DNA of 64,000 nucleotides from Astropecten irregularis (Eukaryota; Echinodermata; Asteroidea; Paxillosida; Astropectinidae): assembly GCA_963971285.1 (NCBI GenBank), contig OZ020254.1:1054001-1118000 (forward strand), written 5' to 3'. Both the position numbers and the translations under genes were made by a program. The first letter of the stretch is position 1; every line of letters begins with the position of its first letter. The notes under the pieces were generated by a model. That model did not search any database. It saw only the letters and a program-made list of their open reading frames with translations, and had not been told where the DNA came from. Positions 33,934-46,968 of this stretch are shown one piece after another.

Positions 33934-34662
33934 GTAAGCAAAGACTCTTTTCGATTCTAAAGATTTCATTTTAAAAGTCTTTTTACCAGTCTTTGTTTTA
34001 TCATTTGCTCATGGTTATGGAAAGTTTATATTTTTTTTAAATTGTGAAAAGATGTTTTGTCTTTCGATGGGCCTGTGCTGTGTAGGGATTTTCCTAGTTG
34101 AGTTTAATTTAAAATAGAGATGGACGTTCAATTAATTTCACTTGACTTTGGAAGTGTTGAGCGCAATCTTTCAACCTGCGCAAACTTTAACCGTTGTCCG
34201 CAGTCAGGGCTGGAAATAAGGTTTGGAGAGGGCAAGGCCATTGTCCATTGCAAGGGACACTTCCATTGGAAAATCATTAATGTCTATGGAAATATTTGAA
34301 GGGGCACCAATTACTAGGCCAAGAACCAGGGCAACGAAGGCCATTATTTTGGCAAAGGTACATTTCTGCCTGCCTGACATACTGCAAATCGGCTGATCAG
34401 GGTAAGGGGACGGTAAAATAGCATTTGCCAGTTTGCAGGAAGCCGGCAAAATAGACCCCGTCTTTATAATAATAATTTATAAATCCATTTTGATGTCATC
34501 ATGCAAAGGTTTTGGAAAGTTGTAAACCATTACTTAAATTTTAATTGAAGGTTTGCTAAGTTGTACTTGAGTTGTAGCAAGTCATTTTTCGAATGGTAAA
34601 ACAAAGACAAACAATTGTGATTCTCACGCGGGCGGACACATTTTTGCATACATTTTCCCACA
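33934..34662. other. FAM193A intron 1, first part
   Basis: No recognised element; AT-rich. Confidence 0.4.
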
Positions 34663-34769
34663 GGGACAGAGTTGGTTACGAACGGAGTTGGTTACGGACT
34701 GAGTTGGTGACAGACCTAGTTGGATCTGGACCGAGTTGGTCACGTACTGAATGGTCATGGACCAAGTTG
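34663..34769 (+). repeat. Degenerate GAGTTGGT minisatellite
   Basis: Six to seven units of about 17 bp, such as GGACAGAGTTGGTTACG and GGACCGAGTTGGTCACG. Unit length and core resemble the arms of the foldback element (TTACCAACTCGC...). Confidence 0.65.
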
Positions 34770-35021
34770 TGCAGTGTGTGTGGGGCATGAGCAATGTTTA
34801 CGTCTTCCTCAATGTGACCGTCATCTTTGGAAGGTTTTTTAACATTGAGGAGAAATATGTGGAGATTACGTATGTGATGAGAAAAACACAGTTTATGATA
34901 CTTTGGAAGGACGGTCAGAATGTTTTATGGGGATCTCACAAAGAAGTTGTTGAATTTATTTTGCATAAATTGTCAAAATGAGTAGGATTGAAGGCTTTGC
35001 CTGGCTGAAGTACATTGAGGT

Positions 35022-35150
35022 TGCTAGTAACACCATGAGACATATATTTTGTATACTCTTTTAGGGTCAATGAGTTTGGGTGGCTCTGAAAAGAGCCGGT
35101 TACATGTAACTCAACATTATGCTCTGGCCGTCTTGAGGAGAATGTAGCAG
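35022..35150 (+). repeat. Diverged relative of the 13,808 palindrome
   Basis: GGTGGCTCTGAAAAGAGCCG, TATGCTCTGGCCGTCTTGAGG and AACACCATGAGACATATATTT match 24,293-24,428. Confidence 0.5.
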
Positions 35151-36019
35151 CTACAAGATAGAACTTATTGCAGACCTGGTAAACAAGTGCTGTGCTATAA
35201 AAACGGATTTTGGTTCAACTGCTTAAATGGCTAAAAGCCATCCGGTTTCAAAATTTCAAAAACGGTATACAAAACCCAAAATTAAAAAAAAGTAGACCTA
35301 TATGCTAAGCAACCCTAAGAGTGTAGAGTGTACAGTTCATACTTGAATTTCAGTCGGTTATTTTGTCCTTTTTGCCAAGTAGAAACGTACTTTTCACATA
35401 CTTGATTAGAAAATGTAGAAACTCATGTACTAATTTTGCTATATATAATACGTCGCAACTCGCAACAACGATCACTGTAGCATGTTTTACACATAATGTT
35501 TCCTGCAGCGCTATGCATCCATTCATTTTGCGCATTATCAGCACGTGTGCGCTAGTGCTGTGACCATTCATTTTTAAAAATCATAGCTCGGACAACCAAT
35601 CTTTTATTTTTAAAAAGTTGTTTCTGGTTTTCAAATTCACTGATAATGCACAGCACTAGTAAAAATTGATGCTGTTGTCATTGTCAAAATGAAGTGCAGG
35701 CAATGACCGTAGACGAGTGTACATCTTTCATGATATAAACACTAAAATTAGTATTTTAACTCCATATCATACAAAATGTTTGTCACACAAGCATGCAACT
35801 TTTCCCTAAGATCAGCTGATTTCCTCTTTTTGTCACTTCATTCATGCCATGGAAAAGTGAAAATGTCACTGTATAAAGTATGGTAAAGATTGGAATTTCT
35901 TTGTTTATTGTTAAGGCCAATTTGCATGCCTGGCCACAGAAACAAATTCAGTGTGCTGTCTGTGGCACACAAACATGGCTAAGTCTAAGGGGAATGCTCT
36001 CATGTCAAGTTGCACACTT

Positions 36020-36219
36020 TAAAGGTATAATACACTCTGAGATCAAAACTGTTTTCGATCTTTGTTTGACTAATTTCTTGATAAATAAATACACACTTTC
36101 AGGTGGGAATATTTTAACGGTATGTTTCTCTCAGCACCATCTTCATATCCTGAAAGTTATACGTGAATCTGTGAACATTTCTGTTTGGGTATGTTACCAA
36201 TCCTGTACTGTACCTTTAA
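36020..36219 (-). mobile_element. TTAAAGG element, subfamily 1, internal deletion
   Basis: Both ends are present (TTTAAAGGTATAATACA and CCTGTACTGTACCTTTAA) but about 150 bp of the interior is missing between TACACTC and GAGATCAAAAC. Confidence 0.7.
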
Positions 36220-36969
36220 ATAGGCTGACTGCTGACAATTGACCACTGACTGTTCTGTACCTTGGATGTTATTCTTAAAGGGACAAGGCCACTTTATCCA
36301 TCCCCAATTTAATGTTTTAGTTTTAAGAAGATAGGCTTTAAGGTCGGATCCAGATAGGAGGTGGCATGGGGGTGTTTTCCCTTTTCGTTAAGCAAAAAAA
36401 ACAAAAAAAAAAAACCATAGAGAGGGAAAGATGCTCAAAAAGAGAAGAAAAAGATGGGAGACAAAATTAATTGGGCAGTTCAATTCAGGCCTTCGTAATC
36501 TGCTAGCTTTGATCGGCCCGAAATGCATCTGCCTCTATTGAATTGTGCATTTTATTCCCCCCTTCCTCCCTTTGGAAAATCCTGGATCTACCCCTGATAT
36601 TCAACTGTTTAAAGAGAAAATACCAAAACAATGAGGGCCATTGCCTCTTTCAACACCTTGAAATTAAAAAACCTGACATTCTGAAGTAAGTTTGCCTCTG
36701 CACAAATGATATTTCTCGATGTACAATACTTGATGTACCATGTAGGCCTATACTGTCATGACTGTAGGCTACTTCCATGCATGCAAAATGCTGTATTCTC
36801 ATTTGTGCCTATAGATGTGTATTATGTGCATACAACAAAACACTGCTCATGCAGCATGGCTGTAGATATACAGTACTTCCTGCCAAAGTCCAACACTGTG
36901 CAGTACCCTTTGGCACATTCTTTGAACCCAGACCATATCAGACCGGCAATCCTCATCAGGGCGGCTTAT

Positions 36970-37067
36970 TAGGCCATTGCCTCTGTGACCCTTGGCCATT
37001 GCCTCTGAGTCTGTGACCCTTGGCTATTGCCTCTGAGTCTGTGACCCTTGGTCATTGCCTTGGTGCA
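36970..37067 (+). repeat. 28-bp minisatellite related in sequence to the 16.6-kb array
   Basis: Three to four units of CATTGCCTCTGAGTCTGTGACCCTTGG. On the minus strand it reads CCAAGG...GGCAATG, the same core words as the 21-bp array at 16,593. Confidence 0.65.
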
Positions 37068-37429
37068 CCTTCAGATGTTCCGAGAGACTGGTAGACGTTT
37101 CAATTTCTGCAGTCAAGTGACCTTTGCCAAATTAAAAATCTGCCGAGTTCCGCTTTAAGAGCGAAGTTCCTGTCTTAATGCTCCACACACAAAAAAGAAT
37201 GTCTACAGTCTAGACTTACATATACACATGTATCTCTGCCCTAGCTCAAAGTGCATACATACACTATATGCAGGTGTACTGTGTACATGTACATGTATGT
37301 ACAGTATGACATGTACAAATGTATATTTTATACCGTGATACAGTTTGTCATTTTGTCATTTTATCAAGGACTTATGAATGAGTCTAGACATTTAATGTGC
37401 TTTTTTTTATGAGATTTAAGATTTTGAGC

Positions 37430-37660
37430 GTGTTCCACATCCGTCCTTCACGTGAGGGACGGACATCAACGCATGAATCGCTTCGCTTAAGATTTTCTTG
37501 AATACTTATTGTCAGTAAAAGACATGTGGATGTTTAGCCCTGACACCAGTGCAAGTTGGCCACATGCCATTTTCAATTTTTTTTTTTTTTTTTTTTTTAA
37601 AGAAGATTTTAGGGCGTGAGGGACGGACATCACTTAAAATGACTTCCTTCACTTGAGTCT
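37430..37660. repeat. Two copies of GTGAGGGACGGACATCA around a poly-T tract
   Basis: GTGAGGGACGGACATCAACG at about 37,451 and GTGAGGGACGGACATCACTT at about 37,615, with a T run longer than 20 between them (about 37,580-37,600). Origin unknown. Confidence 0.5.
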
Positions 37661-37984
37661 ACGGATTTTTTTTTATTAGTAAAACTTGGAAACATTTTTA
37701 ACTTTGGTTTATTAAATAATGTAAGAAATTTCTTTTAGATTAGACAAATATTATCCTGTCTTATTGAAAAGAAATCATTTTTAAGGGTGTTGAAAGAATT
37801 TAAATTTTTGTTTTTGAGTTTTACCTAATTTTGGATCACGCTCTTTTATCATCCTTAAAATAATTGTGCTTATAAAGTTTATTTTTCTCCCTTTGTTTTA
37901 CCATGGAGCTGTGAAAATGTTTACATTGCCTTTACAGCACAATAAGAATTATTTCTTTTTCTCTCACTTGTTCTATGTCAACAG

Positions 37985-38047
37985 ATAATAACGGCTGCAA
38001 AAATGTCTGCAACATTATCTGAATTGGATCTCGACAACATTCCACAG
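37985..38047 (+). CDS. FAM193A: FAM193A coding exon 2
   Basis: 63 nt, phase 0 on both sides, between TATGTCAACAG and CAG|GTAAAT. It encodes IITAAKMSATLSELDLDNIP plus Q. Small and in phase, it could be skipped without breaking the frame. Confidence 0.7.
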
Positions 38048-38205
38048 GTAAATAAAAGCAGAAGTCTCATTTTAGAAATGAACAAAGAGTTTATAAATAG
38101 TGTTCTCACACGTCGCTGTTCCCAAGTGTTTGACTGTCTTCTACAAATGAGGATGGTACTTTGTACGACATTATACCAATATTTTATTAAGGGCTGGTAT
38201 AAAGG

Positions 38206-38355
38206 ACTAATCCTAACCCTCGCCACCTACCACACAAGACAAGAGCTGCTTACCACACATACCACACTGTGGTGTATTGTGGTATTCAGAATACCACACT
38301 TGCCTGTGGGAAAACCATGTGAACTATGGTATGCAGGAGGGTTAGGGTTAAGCCC
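38206..38355 (+). repeat. TACCACA/TGTGGTA element with CCTAACCCT and AGGGTTAGGG ends
   Basis: Starts CTAATCCTAACCCTCGCCAC and ends GGAGGGTTAGGGTTAAG. The centre is CACACTGTGGTGTATTGTGG. The inverted ends resemble telomere repeats in sequence but are single short words. Confidence 0.65.
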
Positions 38356-38959
38356 CAATTGTTTCTGGCCATTCACAGCAGTGACTTATGTCCTACTTGC
38401 ATTTAAAGACTCAAATCTGAAGTGCATGCCCTGGGCATGCCCATGTTTATGAAGCCCGTCAACTAAACCTGGAACATATGCAGTGTAGCATTGGAGAGAA
38501 ACACTCATTGAACATATTCATTGCCCGCGTGCCATGGGCGGGTCATATTGGATTGGTTCATTCAGACTTGCATGACTCCTGTCTGTGATTCTGACTTTAG
38601 TCCAACTCTGGTCCTTTTTCCATGACTTGGACTGGGATTCGAGTCACAATAACAAATGACCTGGACTCGGACTTGCGTGACTTGTGACTCAGTGAAAATA
38701 AAGTACCGGTAGGCCTACACCGTAAAGAAAAATGTTTTTTTAATTTTTGCGACACTCTTTCACGCTGAGATAGACTTCCAAAAATTGAATGTCAGGCAAA
38801 TTATATGAAAGCTTCTGACACTTAGTTTTGAGTCCCATTGATTCAAATTATATTCATTTAAGAATTACATGTACAGTATTTGCCATGGGAACTTTTCAGT
38901 GAGTCCCAGCCCTAATCATATTAGGTGATTGGTAAGCCAATCATGTAGAATTGGCTCCA

Positions 38960-39316
38960 TTAAAGGTACAGTACAGGATTTGTAAATACCCAAAAAGAGA
39001 TGTTCACAGATATACGTATAACTTTCAGGGTATGAAGACGGTGCTGGTAGAAACATACCATTACAATATTTTCACCTGAAATGGTGTTTTTATCCAGTAA
39101 AACAATGAATGAAACAGTTTTGATCTCGGCGTAAGATCAAAACAATTCTTCATGTTTTATAAGAAAAATTGAGTCGGGGTTTTGCTATTTTTCTCGTGAC
39201 ATAGATGTCTGATTGAGCTCAAATTTTCATAGGTTTATCATTTCGTGTACATGCTGGATCAGACAAAATGTGGGTGCTGTTCTGTGACCTTTACCAATCA
39301 TGTATTATACCTTCAA
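38960..39316 (+). mobile_element. TTAAAGG element, subfamily 1 (full)
   Basis: Starts TTAAAGGTACAGTACAGGAT and ends CCAATCATGTATTATACCTT. In a FAM193A intron, sense orientation. Confidence 0.75.
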
Positions 39317-41010
39317 TAACAAAATTGGAATAAACAGAGAATATAATTTGGCTTTACAGTTGGCTGGAAGGGACGCTGATGTTAGAAGCTAATTTTATAC
39401 ACATTGTGCGCACTCAGTTTGACTGAAAACAAAACATTGAGCATATTACATGTTGCTTATTAGATATGTGTATGCTTCCCAGCTGTGTACACACGTATGT
39501 TTGACCTATTGGCGTGTACTTTTATTACATATGTATGAATTCCATATGATGACCTGACCTGCATATATATGCGATTGGTCCATGTCATCTGTGCCCAGTA
39601 ACCACTTGTACATGTAGGCCTACATGTACTCTGATTCTATCCAAATGTATGCACTTAACTTGTGATGTACACCGTACATGTACGTATGGTATATCTTTGG
39701 CTTTTGTCATTTTCATTTGGAAAGCGAATGGTTATGACATTTCACAACTATAGACATTGACATTTGGGGCAGGGCATTGCCAGATCTACATCTACATGTA
39801 GTTCTGTCTTCATATATTTTGAATAGGCCTACCCCTAAAGGTGATTACAAATTGCACACTTTTACAAAATACTGTACACTGCATCCATGGGTATTTAATA
39901 TCTCAACTTTTTTATTTAAAATGAATTTTGACAAACCATGTTGTCAACCCCTTGCTATTTAGCATTTCTTTTCTCTTTAGGAGAATGAGGTGTACACAGC
40001 AGTGCTAATGAACATTGCTCTGCTGAAAAATGGTAATTTGCACATGTAAAAGGGCATCAGAGATATTGTCATCATTGGGATATCAAATCCAAGATGGCTG
40101 CTCATTATGTGCACCATGTGGGCATGCAGCATTTTCAGCCAATTAAATTCATGCACAAATTCATACATAATTCCGCCATGTCGGTTTCCATCGTTGGTTT
40201 ATGGAACCTTTCGTAGATAGGCCGGAAGTGTGCAGTGAAGGTATTATGAGAAATGCGTTGTGGGACAGTTTGCGCTCACATTTTGTACACAACGCAATGT
40301 CCAACGGGACAACTATCCATTTGAAAAGGGTCTTTATGTCAAAGCTCTATCTAGATAGACATAGCTCAGGTCTACTACTGAACATGACCCTTTGAAATTT
40401 AATGTTTAATTGAAGTAATATCCCCAACGTAATGGAAACCCGCAGCGTGTAACACTGTCCACACGTACCTGGGATGTGACATAATTCCCTGCACATGGTC
40501 TAGTAACCTTGCTACATTTGCAGGTAATTGACTCCAACCCTTGTAACCTTCAAAGTGGGAACGTTTCATTCTGGATTGATTGTCAATGAAGTCATGTACT
40601 TCCGTAGTTTCTATGTTGTTTCCATGAACGTGTATATTTAGCTCAAATTAGCTTTCGGCTTTCACAGAAAATGTTTGGCATTATAAATCTTGTCTGTCAA
40701 AAAGGGGGAAACCTACATGTCTACCTTTTTGACTGCCAGAAATTTGTTATAAAAATACAATTTTCCATACATTCTCTTAGCATGTTTGCACACATTTACA
40801 CACACAAGCATGACAAAAAGAAATCTAGTATAAATCTTGGGGCCCCTATTATAGAAGTTCTAAATTTATATCGTGCTCAAGGATCTTTAGTGAGATATAT
40901 ACAGGTAGAAATATCATGGCGCATTGGAAGTAATTGTAAAATATGTACCAGTATGTGTATAAAATTTGTCACATGGATACACAAGAATTTTCACTATTTC
41001 AATTTTTGTT
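39317..41010. other. FAM193A intron 2, unassigned part
   Basis: Rich in ACATGTA words. A good acceptor-like TCTTTTCTCTTTAG is at 39,967-39,980, but no exon that keeps the frame follows it. Confidence 0.4.
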
Positions 41011-41088
41011 CATGTGCACTCAACAAGCACCGAGTATGCAGTGCTCATCCTCGTCAGTGAAATTACAAACCTAGTTTGCATATTATCT
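41011..41088 (+). repeat. Tail fragment of the tRNA-derived element
   Basis: CATGTGCACTCAACAAGCAC, CAGTGCTCATCCTCGTC and CTAGTTTGCATAT match the right end of 57,998-58,385. Confidence 0.55.
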
Positions 41089-41949
41089 ATCTCCTAACCA
41101 ATGAAAATATAGTATGTACAGTTGTGTTCATATTAAAAACAAAAACTGTAATTATCCTGATATTGAAGCAACAAACAGTGTGTCTGAAACAATTAACAGT
41201 GCGTCCCAAACAGCAAGCAGGGTGACAGAAACAACAAACACACTCAAATGCCTTCAAAACAGTAAATAAACATACATATTTATACATGTACGTGTACATA
41301 CGGTATGTAGGGTGTGGAAAGAAAAACAATATCAGTGTTAACAGATACCCAGACTTTATCCTTGGAGTAGCCATCTTGTTTCTTTGGACCCCTTTAATCG
41401 TACAATTAATATGTGCTACTGGGACCTTTCAGCATGTACACATAGTACTGTACTGTACAATACTAGATCCAAAGCTTGCTACATACACACATTGGTAATG
41501 GTAATCATGGCCTGGTGTGAAGCCGGCTGGAGACTGTGATAGTGAAAGCCTTGAATATAAACCTGTGACATGAACATGTTTACATGCAGTTGCACTCTTC
41601 AGGTTCACAGTGCACAGTGAATTTGAATTTTTAATGCCAAAACAAAAAATAGAAACACAAAATTTAGAACAATTTGTTTGACATACACCTTGTGTGAAGT
41701 TACATACATACATGTAGGGCCTACACGTACAGTGTATTTGATACAAAATGACAGCATGGGCAGTGTGTGAGAATTCCACCGGTAATTACTAATTGGAAAC
41801 AAACTAATTACATGCATTACACTGAAAAGCAGGGAATCCTACATTTTAAATTTATTGTTCTTTTAGCAGGCAAACTTTATTGCAAGTTTTGCAGATGATT
41901 GGGCCCTATCTTTGCAAAAAGGCAAGCTGTGAATGAATTTCATGTGAGC

Positions 41950-42058
41950 CCTTTGAGAAAGATCCTGCTAGGATCAAAACGTCAGGCCCTCCTAATTACT
42001 CCAAGCATTTCAGGTCATTATTTTGCATTGCAGTTTATAACTTGTATTGAATTGTATT
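41950..42058 (+). repeat. Half copy of the GACGTTTCGATC hairpin element
   Basis: CTTTGAGAAAGATCCTGCTA and AAACGTCAGGCCCTCCTAAT, then GCAGTTTATAACTTGTATTG, as in 12,275-12,440. Confidence 0.6.
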
Positions 42059-43040
42059 TCCTTGCATGTCCATTGTCCAGTATTATACATTTATCCATCA
42101 AGTGGCAATTTACTTTGCATAAACATTTTTAAAACTCGCATTTTAAAGTGAAAGAAACATACATGTACAGTGTGTAGCACTTTAATATTAACTTCTAAAT
42201 CTACCAAAATCCATCTTGATGTATCGCAATCTGAAGGTGAAGGATACGGAATAGTACAGTATAATTTCAATTTCATTCAGGCCTCAAGGGACAAAAGTTC
42301 AGAGTAGAGTCCTAAGTATCTGCAAGCTGCGTCCCATGACTCCCATCATGTGTGTTTGTGCACTTTCATGCAATTGTAATACAGGATGCATTCAGACTCA
42401 GTTATTTCAGTAACTATTATTTCATCATTATGTGCAAGTATAATGGATGGTTACTAAAAATAAGAACAATGCAAATAATTATAGTGCACAAGTTGGTGTG
42501 CGTGTATTGCGCTGTACATAATTTTTTTTAATAATTTTTTTTTAAAGATGTAGAAAATGTCTCTTTCTCCGCATAATAATTGTTTGAATTTGTACAGTAA
42601 TTACAAACCATTTTATACTTGTGCTGTACTGTACTTGTCTTGTACTGTACGTGTACATAGCATAATTAATGTGTACTGTACATGTACACATGTGAGTACA
42701 CAAGTTGTACATAGCCCACATGTTTGTAGAATATTTTTAATAATTTACCTGTTTACCATACCACAGTGTGTGCATTATAAGTAATTTATGTATTAATAAA
42801 TTGGCTTCACATTCTTCAAATCCAACTACAGTACGTAGGAACCGTTTGAATAACAAATGATGACACAGTGTTCATCAAATGTCTGCCAACCAATTCTGTT
42901 ATGCCACTTATTCATCAGCTCAGAGTTAGACTCGCTGAAAAATAGTCAGTAGACTGTCACAAGTCTATTCCACATTGCCTTTTTTTAATCTTACAGTAAA
43001 AAAATGACACAATGGACCAATGTTTACATGCCTTCATGTG

Positions 43041-43201
43041 ACTTATAATGGGTCATTTTTCATCTCATTTGGCACAGAGGAGCAGTGGAAACGTCAGTGC
43101 AAAGACGAAGGAGGACGATATAATATTAAAAGTCTTCTTTGCTCATTTCCACTGCTGCTCTGCACCGAATGAGAATGAAAAAGAAAATACCGACTATAAG
43201 T
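43041..43201. mobile_element. Palindromic element of 161 bp
   Basis: ACTTATAATGGGTCATTTTT, CATTTGGCACAGAGGAGCAG mirrored by CTGCTGCTCTGCACCGAATG and CCGACTATAAGT. Arms about 60 bp, loop about 40 bp. Confidence 0.75.
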
Positions 43202-43530
43202 CACGTGATTGGTTTCTTTATAACTAAGGAAGGTCGTTTTCATCTCATCAAAATTGGGACACTTTCAATAATGCTGTAAAATCCCCACAAAATAGTCGAT
43301 GGACTATTTCAAGTTTAATATGCACATCCACGCACTTCCATAGTGCCTTTTGATCCTTGCTATGATTATTGCAAAGCCTCAAATCTTTCTTGATTTATTG
43401 TATTGTTGGACAGTAGAGAAACAGTCAAGAGACTGGTACAAGTTTGAATTTCCACACTAGGCATATCCATATTGGCTTTAAATCCTTAAGTGTACAAGTT
43501 TGCATTATTACCGCAGTATTATAGAACAGC

Positions 43531-43824
43531 TCCCAATTTAATGGAATCCGTAACCGTTAGCAAAAATTCTTCGCTTACGGTAGCAGACTTTTTTGGTTAC
43601 GGTTAGTGTATTTCACGAGAGAATTATCTTTTTGGTAATGGTAAGCAAGGACTTTGTGCAGAATGCATATTATGACAGGGTGTTAGCAGAAAATAATCAT
43701 GGTTACCCTAGAAATTCTTTGCTAACAGAAAGTCTTGCTTACGGATTCCATGAAATAGATTACACGCATAGCAGTGCCTGTAAGCACAAAAATAGGCCGT
43801 AACGGATTCCATGAAATTGGACCC
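43531..43824 (+). mobile_element. GGGYCCAATTTCATGGAATC element (uninterrupted copy)
   Basis: Starts TCCCAATTTAATGGAATCCG and ends CGGATTCCATGAAATTGGACCC. The interior matches both halves of 18,423-18,964. Confidence 0.75.
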
Positions 43825-43980
43825 AGCCGTGAAACAAAGACATAATTTGAGGGGCTATCCCTCGCTATCAACACATTTTCATCACATTTTAATAATGTTG
43901 GGCTACTTTCAAATATCGAACTCCTAGGGAAACGGTCGGCGGACTGTTACAAGTCAGATTCCACTTTGGGGCTCTTCCAG

Positions 43981-45439
43981 ACTGCTTTGGGAGGGAACTG
44001 ATTAATTTTCAGTGATGACTCCCCAGGAATCAATCAAGCGAACATTGCTCCCGTGGTGAAATTTGACATGTTTCCCAGAGTTGAGTGTTTATTTTCTCCC
44101 TGGACACACACGGTGGAGCATTCATGCAAATTACGTCGCACTAATGAATAATCATGTCTTCAAGTAATATAATCAAGACAGTCTTCCCCCCCCATACTCA
44201 CAGGCGTTCACAAACAAGCAGTTTATGATGTGCATAGTTGAAAACTTCAAGTACATGTAAACATCTGTCTATGAGATTTTCTTCAACGTTCCGTGAATAT
44301 CTTAATTTACATGCAGCGACGATGACATATGTCCTGTACAGAACCTATTGGTATCTCACTTGACACAGCATCTTGGCAAAATAACCGAGGATCATTTTAA
44401 ACCTACACTGTACATTTACGTTTTCACACTGAAAATTGAAAAGAAAATTGGAAAAAAAAAACAACCCAAGGACGTGTCATCTTTAGAATATGATTCCAGT
44501 TAATAACCGGCATATGATGAAATATTCCAAGTCAGGTGTCGGACACTGGAAGGGTTTTTCCCAAGTGTTGTCGCAGACAGTCTTCCTGAAACAGGAAATG
44601 GCCCAGCGCACAGCCGTGGACATACAAAACTGACAAATCTCGTAATATACATGTACTGCACATGACCTTGGGGCTGAGGTATAAATAGTGCATGCCATCA
44701 TCACAGTCTGTCATGTGTGATACTCGCATGTTCTCCAGACATGCATGTCCAAGGAGGTGAAGATAATATTTTGTTTAAAGATGCTGAGTACGTGTTTAAG
44801 CAAGGGCTTCCTGAAATGATGGAAACGACACTTGGGTTGAAAGTTGCATCAGACAACGGATGCTGTGACAAATTTAGGGTGCTGTTGCCACCTGCCATGT
44901 TGTTAAGTTTCCGTTGCTGGCGATTATTTGTTAGTTGATTTTGACATTATCTGCAAGTGTCCATCAAAGCTAAGGGCATATTCTTCTTGTGGTCCTTGCA
45001 GCTTTGTTCATCTGGTATCCCCTACAGCTGGTGTTTTATTCAATTCAATTCAATATGTGTCCATTGAGGTTCTGTTAGTAGGCAAGGATTATTATCAAAT
45101 GTTGACAAGCTTTCAAATTAGCACATCGTACAGAAAGCACCCTTCACTTTGTAAAGGCCAGTTAATATGCATTTTTTTTATTGTTTTTAATCAATATCTT
45201 TTTCTAATGGTTTAATTTGTGGAATTTCTCTTTTAGATTTTTGTGTCTGTGTAGTTTTTCAATCTGAGTTTTTCAATTCCTGAAAATGAAGTTAAGAAAG
45301 AAAGCCCGTTTGCTAACAGCAACAGACCTGAGTGTATGAACTGGTACAAGTACTTGTACACATGCTCGATCATTTAGTGGGCTCACACTGGTCAATGGGA
45401 TTATCATCTGCAAACTGCCTGCTCTCCTTGGTTTGTCAT
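43981..45439. other. FAM193A intron 2, unassigned part
   Basis: Open frame 44,717-44,938 has no splice signals or recognised family. Otherwise unique AT-rich DNA. Confidence 0.4.
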
Positions 45440-45786
45440 TAAAGGTACAGTACAGGATTGGTAACATACCCAAACAAAAATGTTCACAGATTTACGTATA
45501 ACTTTCAGGGTATGAAGATCATCTGGTAGAAAAATACTGTTAAAATATTTCCGCCTGAAATGAAATCCAGAAATTAGTCAAACGATGACCGAAAACAGTT
45601 TTGATCTCAGGGTAAGATCAAAACCATTCTTTTTGTTTTATAAGAAAAATTGAATCTGTTTTCTCGTGACTCAGATGTCCAATTGAGCACAAAGTTTCAC
45701 TGGTTTATTATTTCATGTACATGTTTGATAAGACAAAGTGTGAGTGTATTTCTGTGACCCTTTACCAATCATGTATTACACCTATT
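45440..45786 (+). mobile_element. TTAAAGG element, subfamily 1 (full)
   Basis: Starts TTAAAGGTACAGTACAGGAT and ends CAATCATGTATTACACC. Separated by about 10 bp from a subfamily 3 copy. Confidence 0.75.
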
Positions 45787-45795
45787 ACATGTATT

Positions 45796-46170
45796 AAAGG
45801 GATGGTACAGAACTGGTGTTTGCGACAAAACCGTTGCTGACAGTGAAAGCACATTATGTAATCCATCATATACCTTAACTGACAAACCTGTAGAAGTTTG
45901 AGGTCAATCAGCCATCTGGGTCACGAGAAAATAGTGAAAACCCGTGTACAGAAGACTGTACACATTTCAACGAATGAATAAAACGCTTCAAAGCGATTTA
46001 TTCCGATCGGAAAATAGTTTCATTTATTTCTCAACGAATATGGCATTTCAGACAAAAACATTTCATGGGATGTTTTCTCCTATCATCACCATTATACTGT
46101 GTAAGTTTAATGCGAATCTGTGATCATGAAGTGTATTTTGCCTTACCAATTCTGTACCATCCCTTTAAGT
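45796..46170 (+). mobile_element. TTAAAGG element, subfamily 3
   Basis: Starts TTAAAGGGATGGTACAGAAC and ends ATTCTGTACCATCCCTTTAA. The interior keeps the order of subfamily 1 (CATCTGGGTCACGAGAAAAT, GGCATTTCAGACA, CTGTGTAAGTTTAATG) but is much diverged. Confidence 0.75.
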
Positions 46171-46968
46171 AAGATGTTTGGTTTGGAGTTGATGATGATG
46201 TTACAGTACATGTACATGTAAATACATTTAGGGCCTAAATAACTACCTGTATTTGATGTCTACTACATCAGTACATGTACAGTACATGTATGCCTACTGA
46301 CACTTGACTTTCAAGTTTCCATTTTGCTGATCATCTGTTTCAACTTGTCTGAATTTCATTAAATCGTGTTATTTTTATGTATCTCTTAGTCTTAGGAATC
46401 ATAGAATTTCAAGTACACGTATGTGATGAAGATAAACTACCCTGGTAGGCAGGATTGTATATTTGACAGAATATGAGATTTCTTTGTGCCGTTTTGCAAC
46501 ACCTTTAAATTGTGCATGGTCTCACTCAGGGTCATTCTATTTCTACCTCCATGGGTCATCTGAGGCTGACCAGCCAACTCCATCCATCCATGCTACAGAC
46601 ACAGACAGAAAGGGCAGTGTGTTATTTAATGGGAGTCCTGGGACAGGTTTTTTTTCCTGTTATGTAACTCATTGTGAAGAATAATATAAATCTGAAACTT
46701 CCTGTTTATCTTGATCTGCCAATGGTCTGCCGAACACGTAAAATACACGTTCATTAACCCTTATAAATACATTGAACATCCTGAGTTGCTAATCCACACG
46801 TAATTTTGGAATGTTCTACAAAATGGTGTCCTCTGTGGGGCCTGATTCATATTAACAGCTGCAGTTCACTCGCTCATCCAGCTGAGCTAGGTCTGCATGT
46901 TTGTCTGCAATAGGGGATCTAGGAGAATTGCTCACTGAAATGGCCTTAACCTTTGGGGTTACTCACAT

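Larger units (their letters stand above)
42945..43980 (+). repeat. Four dispersed copies of a 40-bp GTCNNNNGACTGTTACAAGT motif
   Basis: Copies near 42,943, 43,291, 43,419 and 43,930, each of the form AAACNGTC...GACTNTTACAAGT followed by TTCCACAT-like sequence. Spacing is irregular and the sequences between differ, so this is not a simple tandem array. Confidence 0.5.

Noticed and set aside
39981..40032. Possible FAM193A exon after the strong acceptor at 39,967-39,980
   Set aside because: Reading to GTAATT leaves one extra base, and the next exon would then shift out of frame. A 9-nt exon (GAGAATGAG) would fit the phase but cannot be supported from sequence alone.
44717..44938. 73-codon frame in FAM193A intron 2 (GEDNILFKDAEYVFKQGL)
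   Set aside because: Looks mildly protein-like but has no acceptor or donor in phase and overlaps a comparable frame on the other strand.
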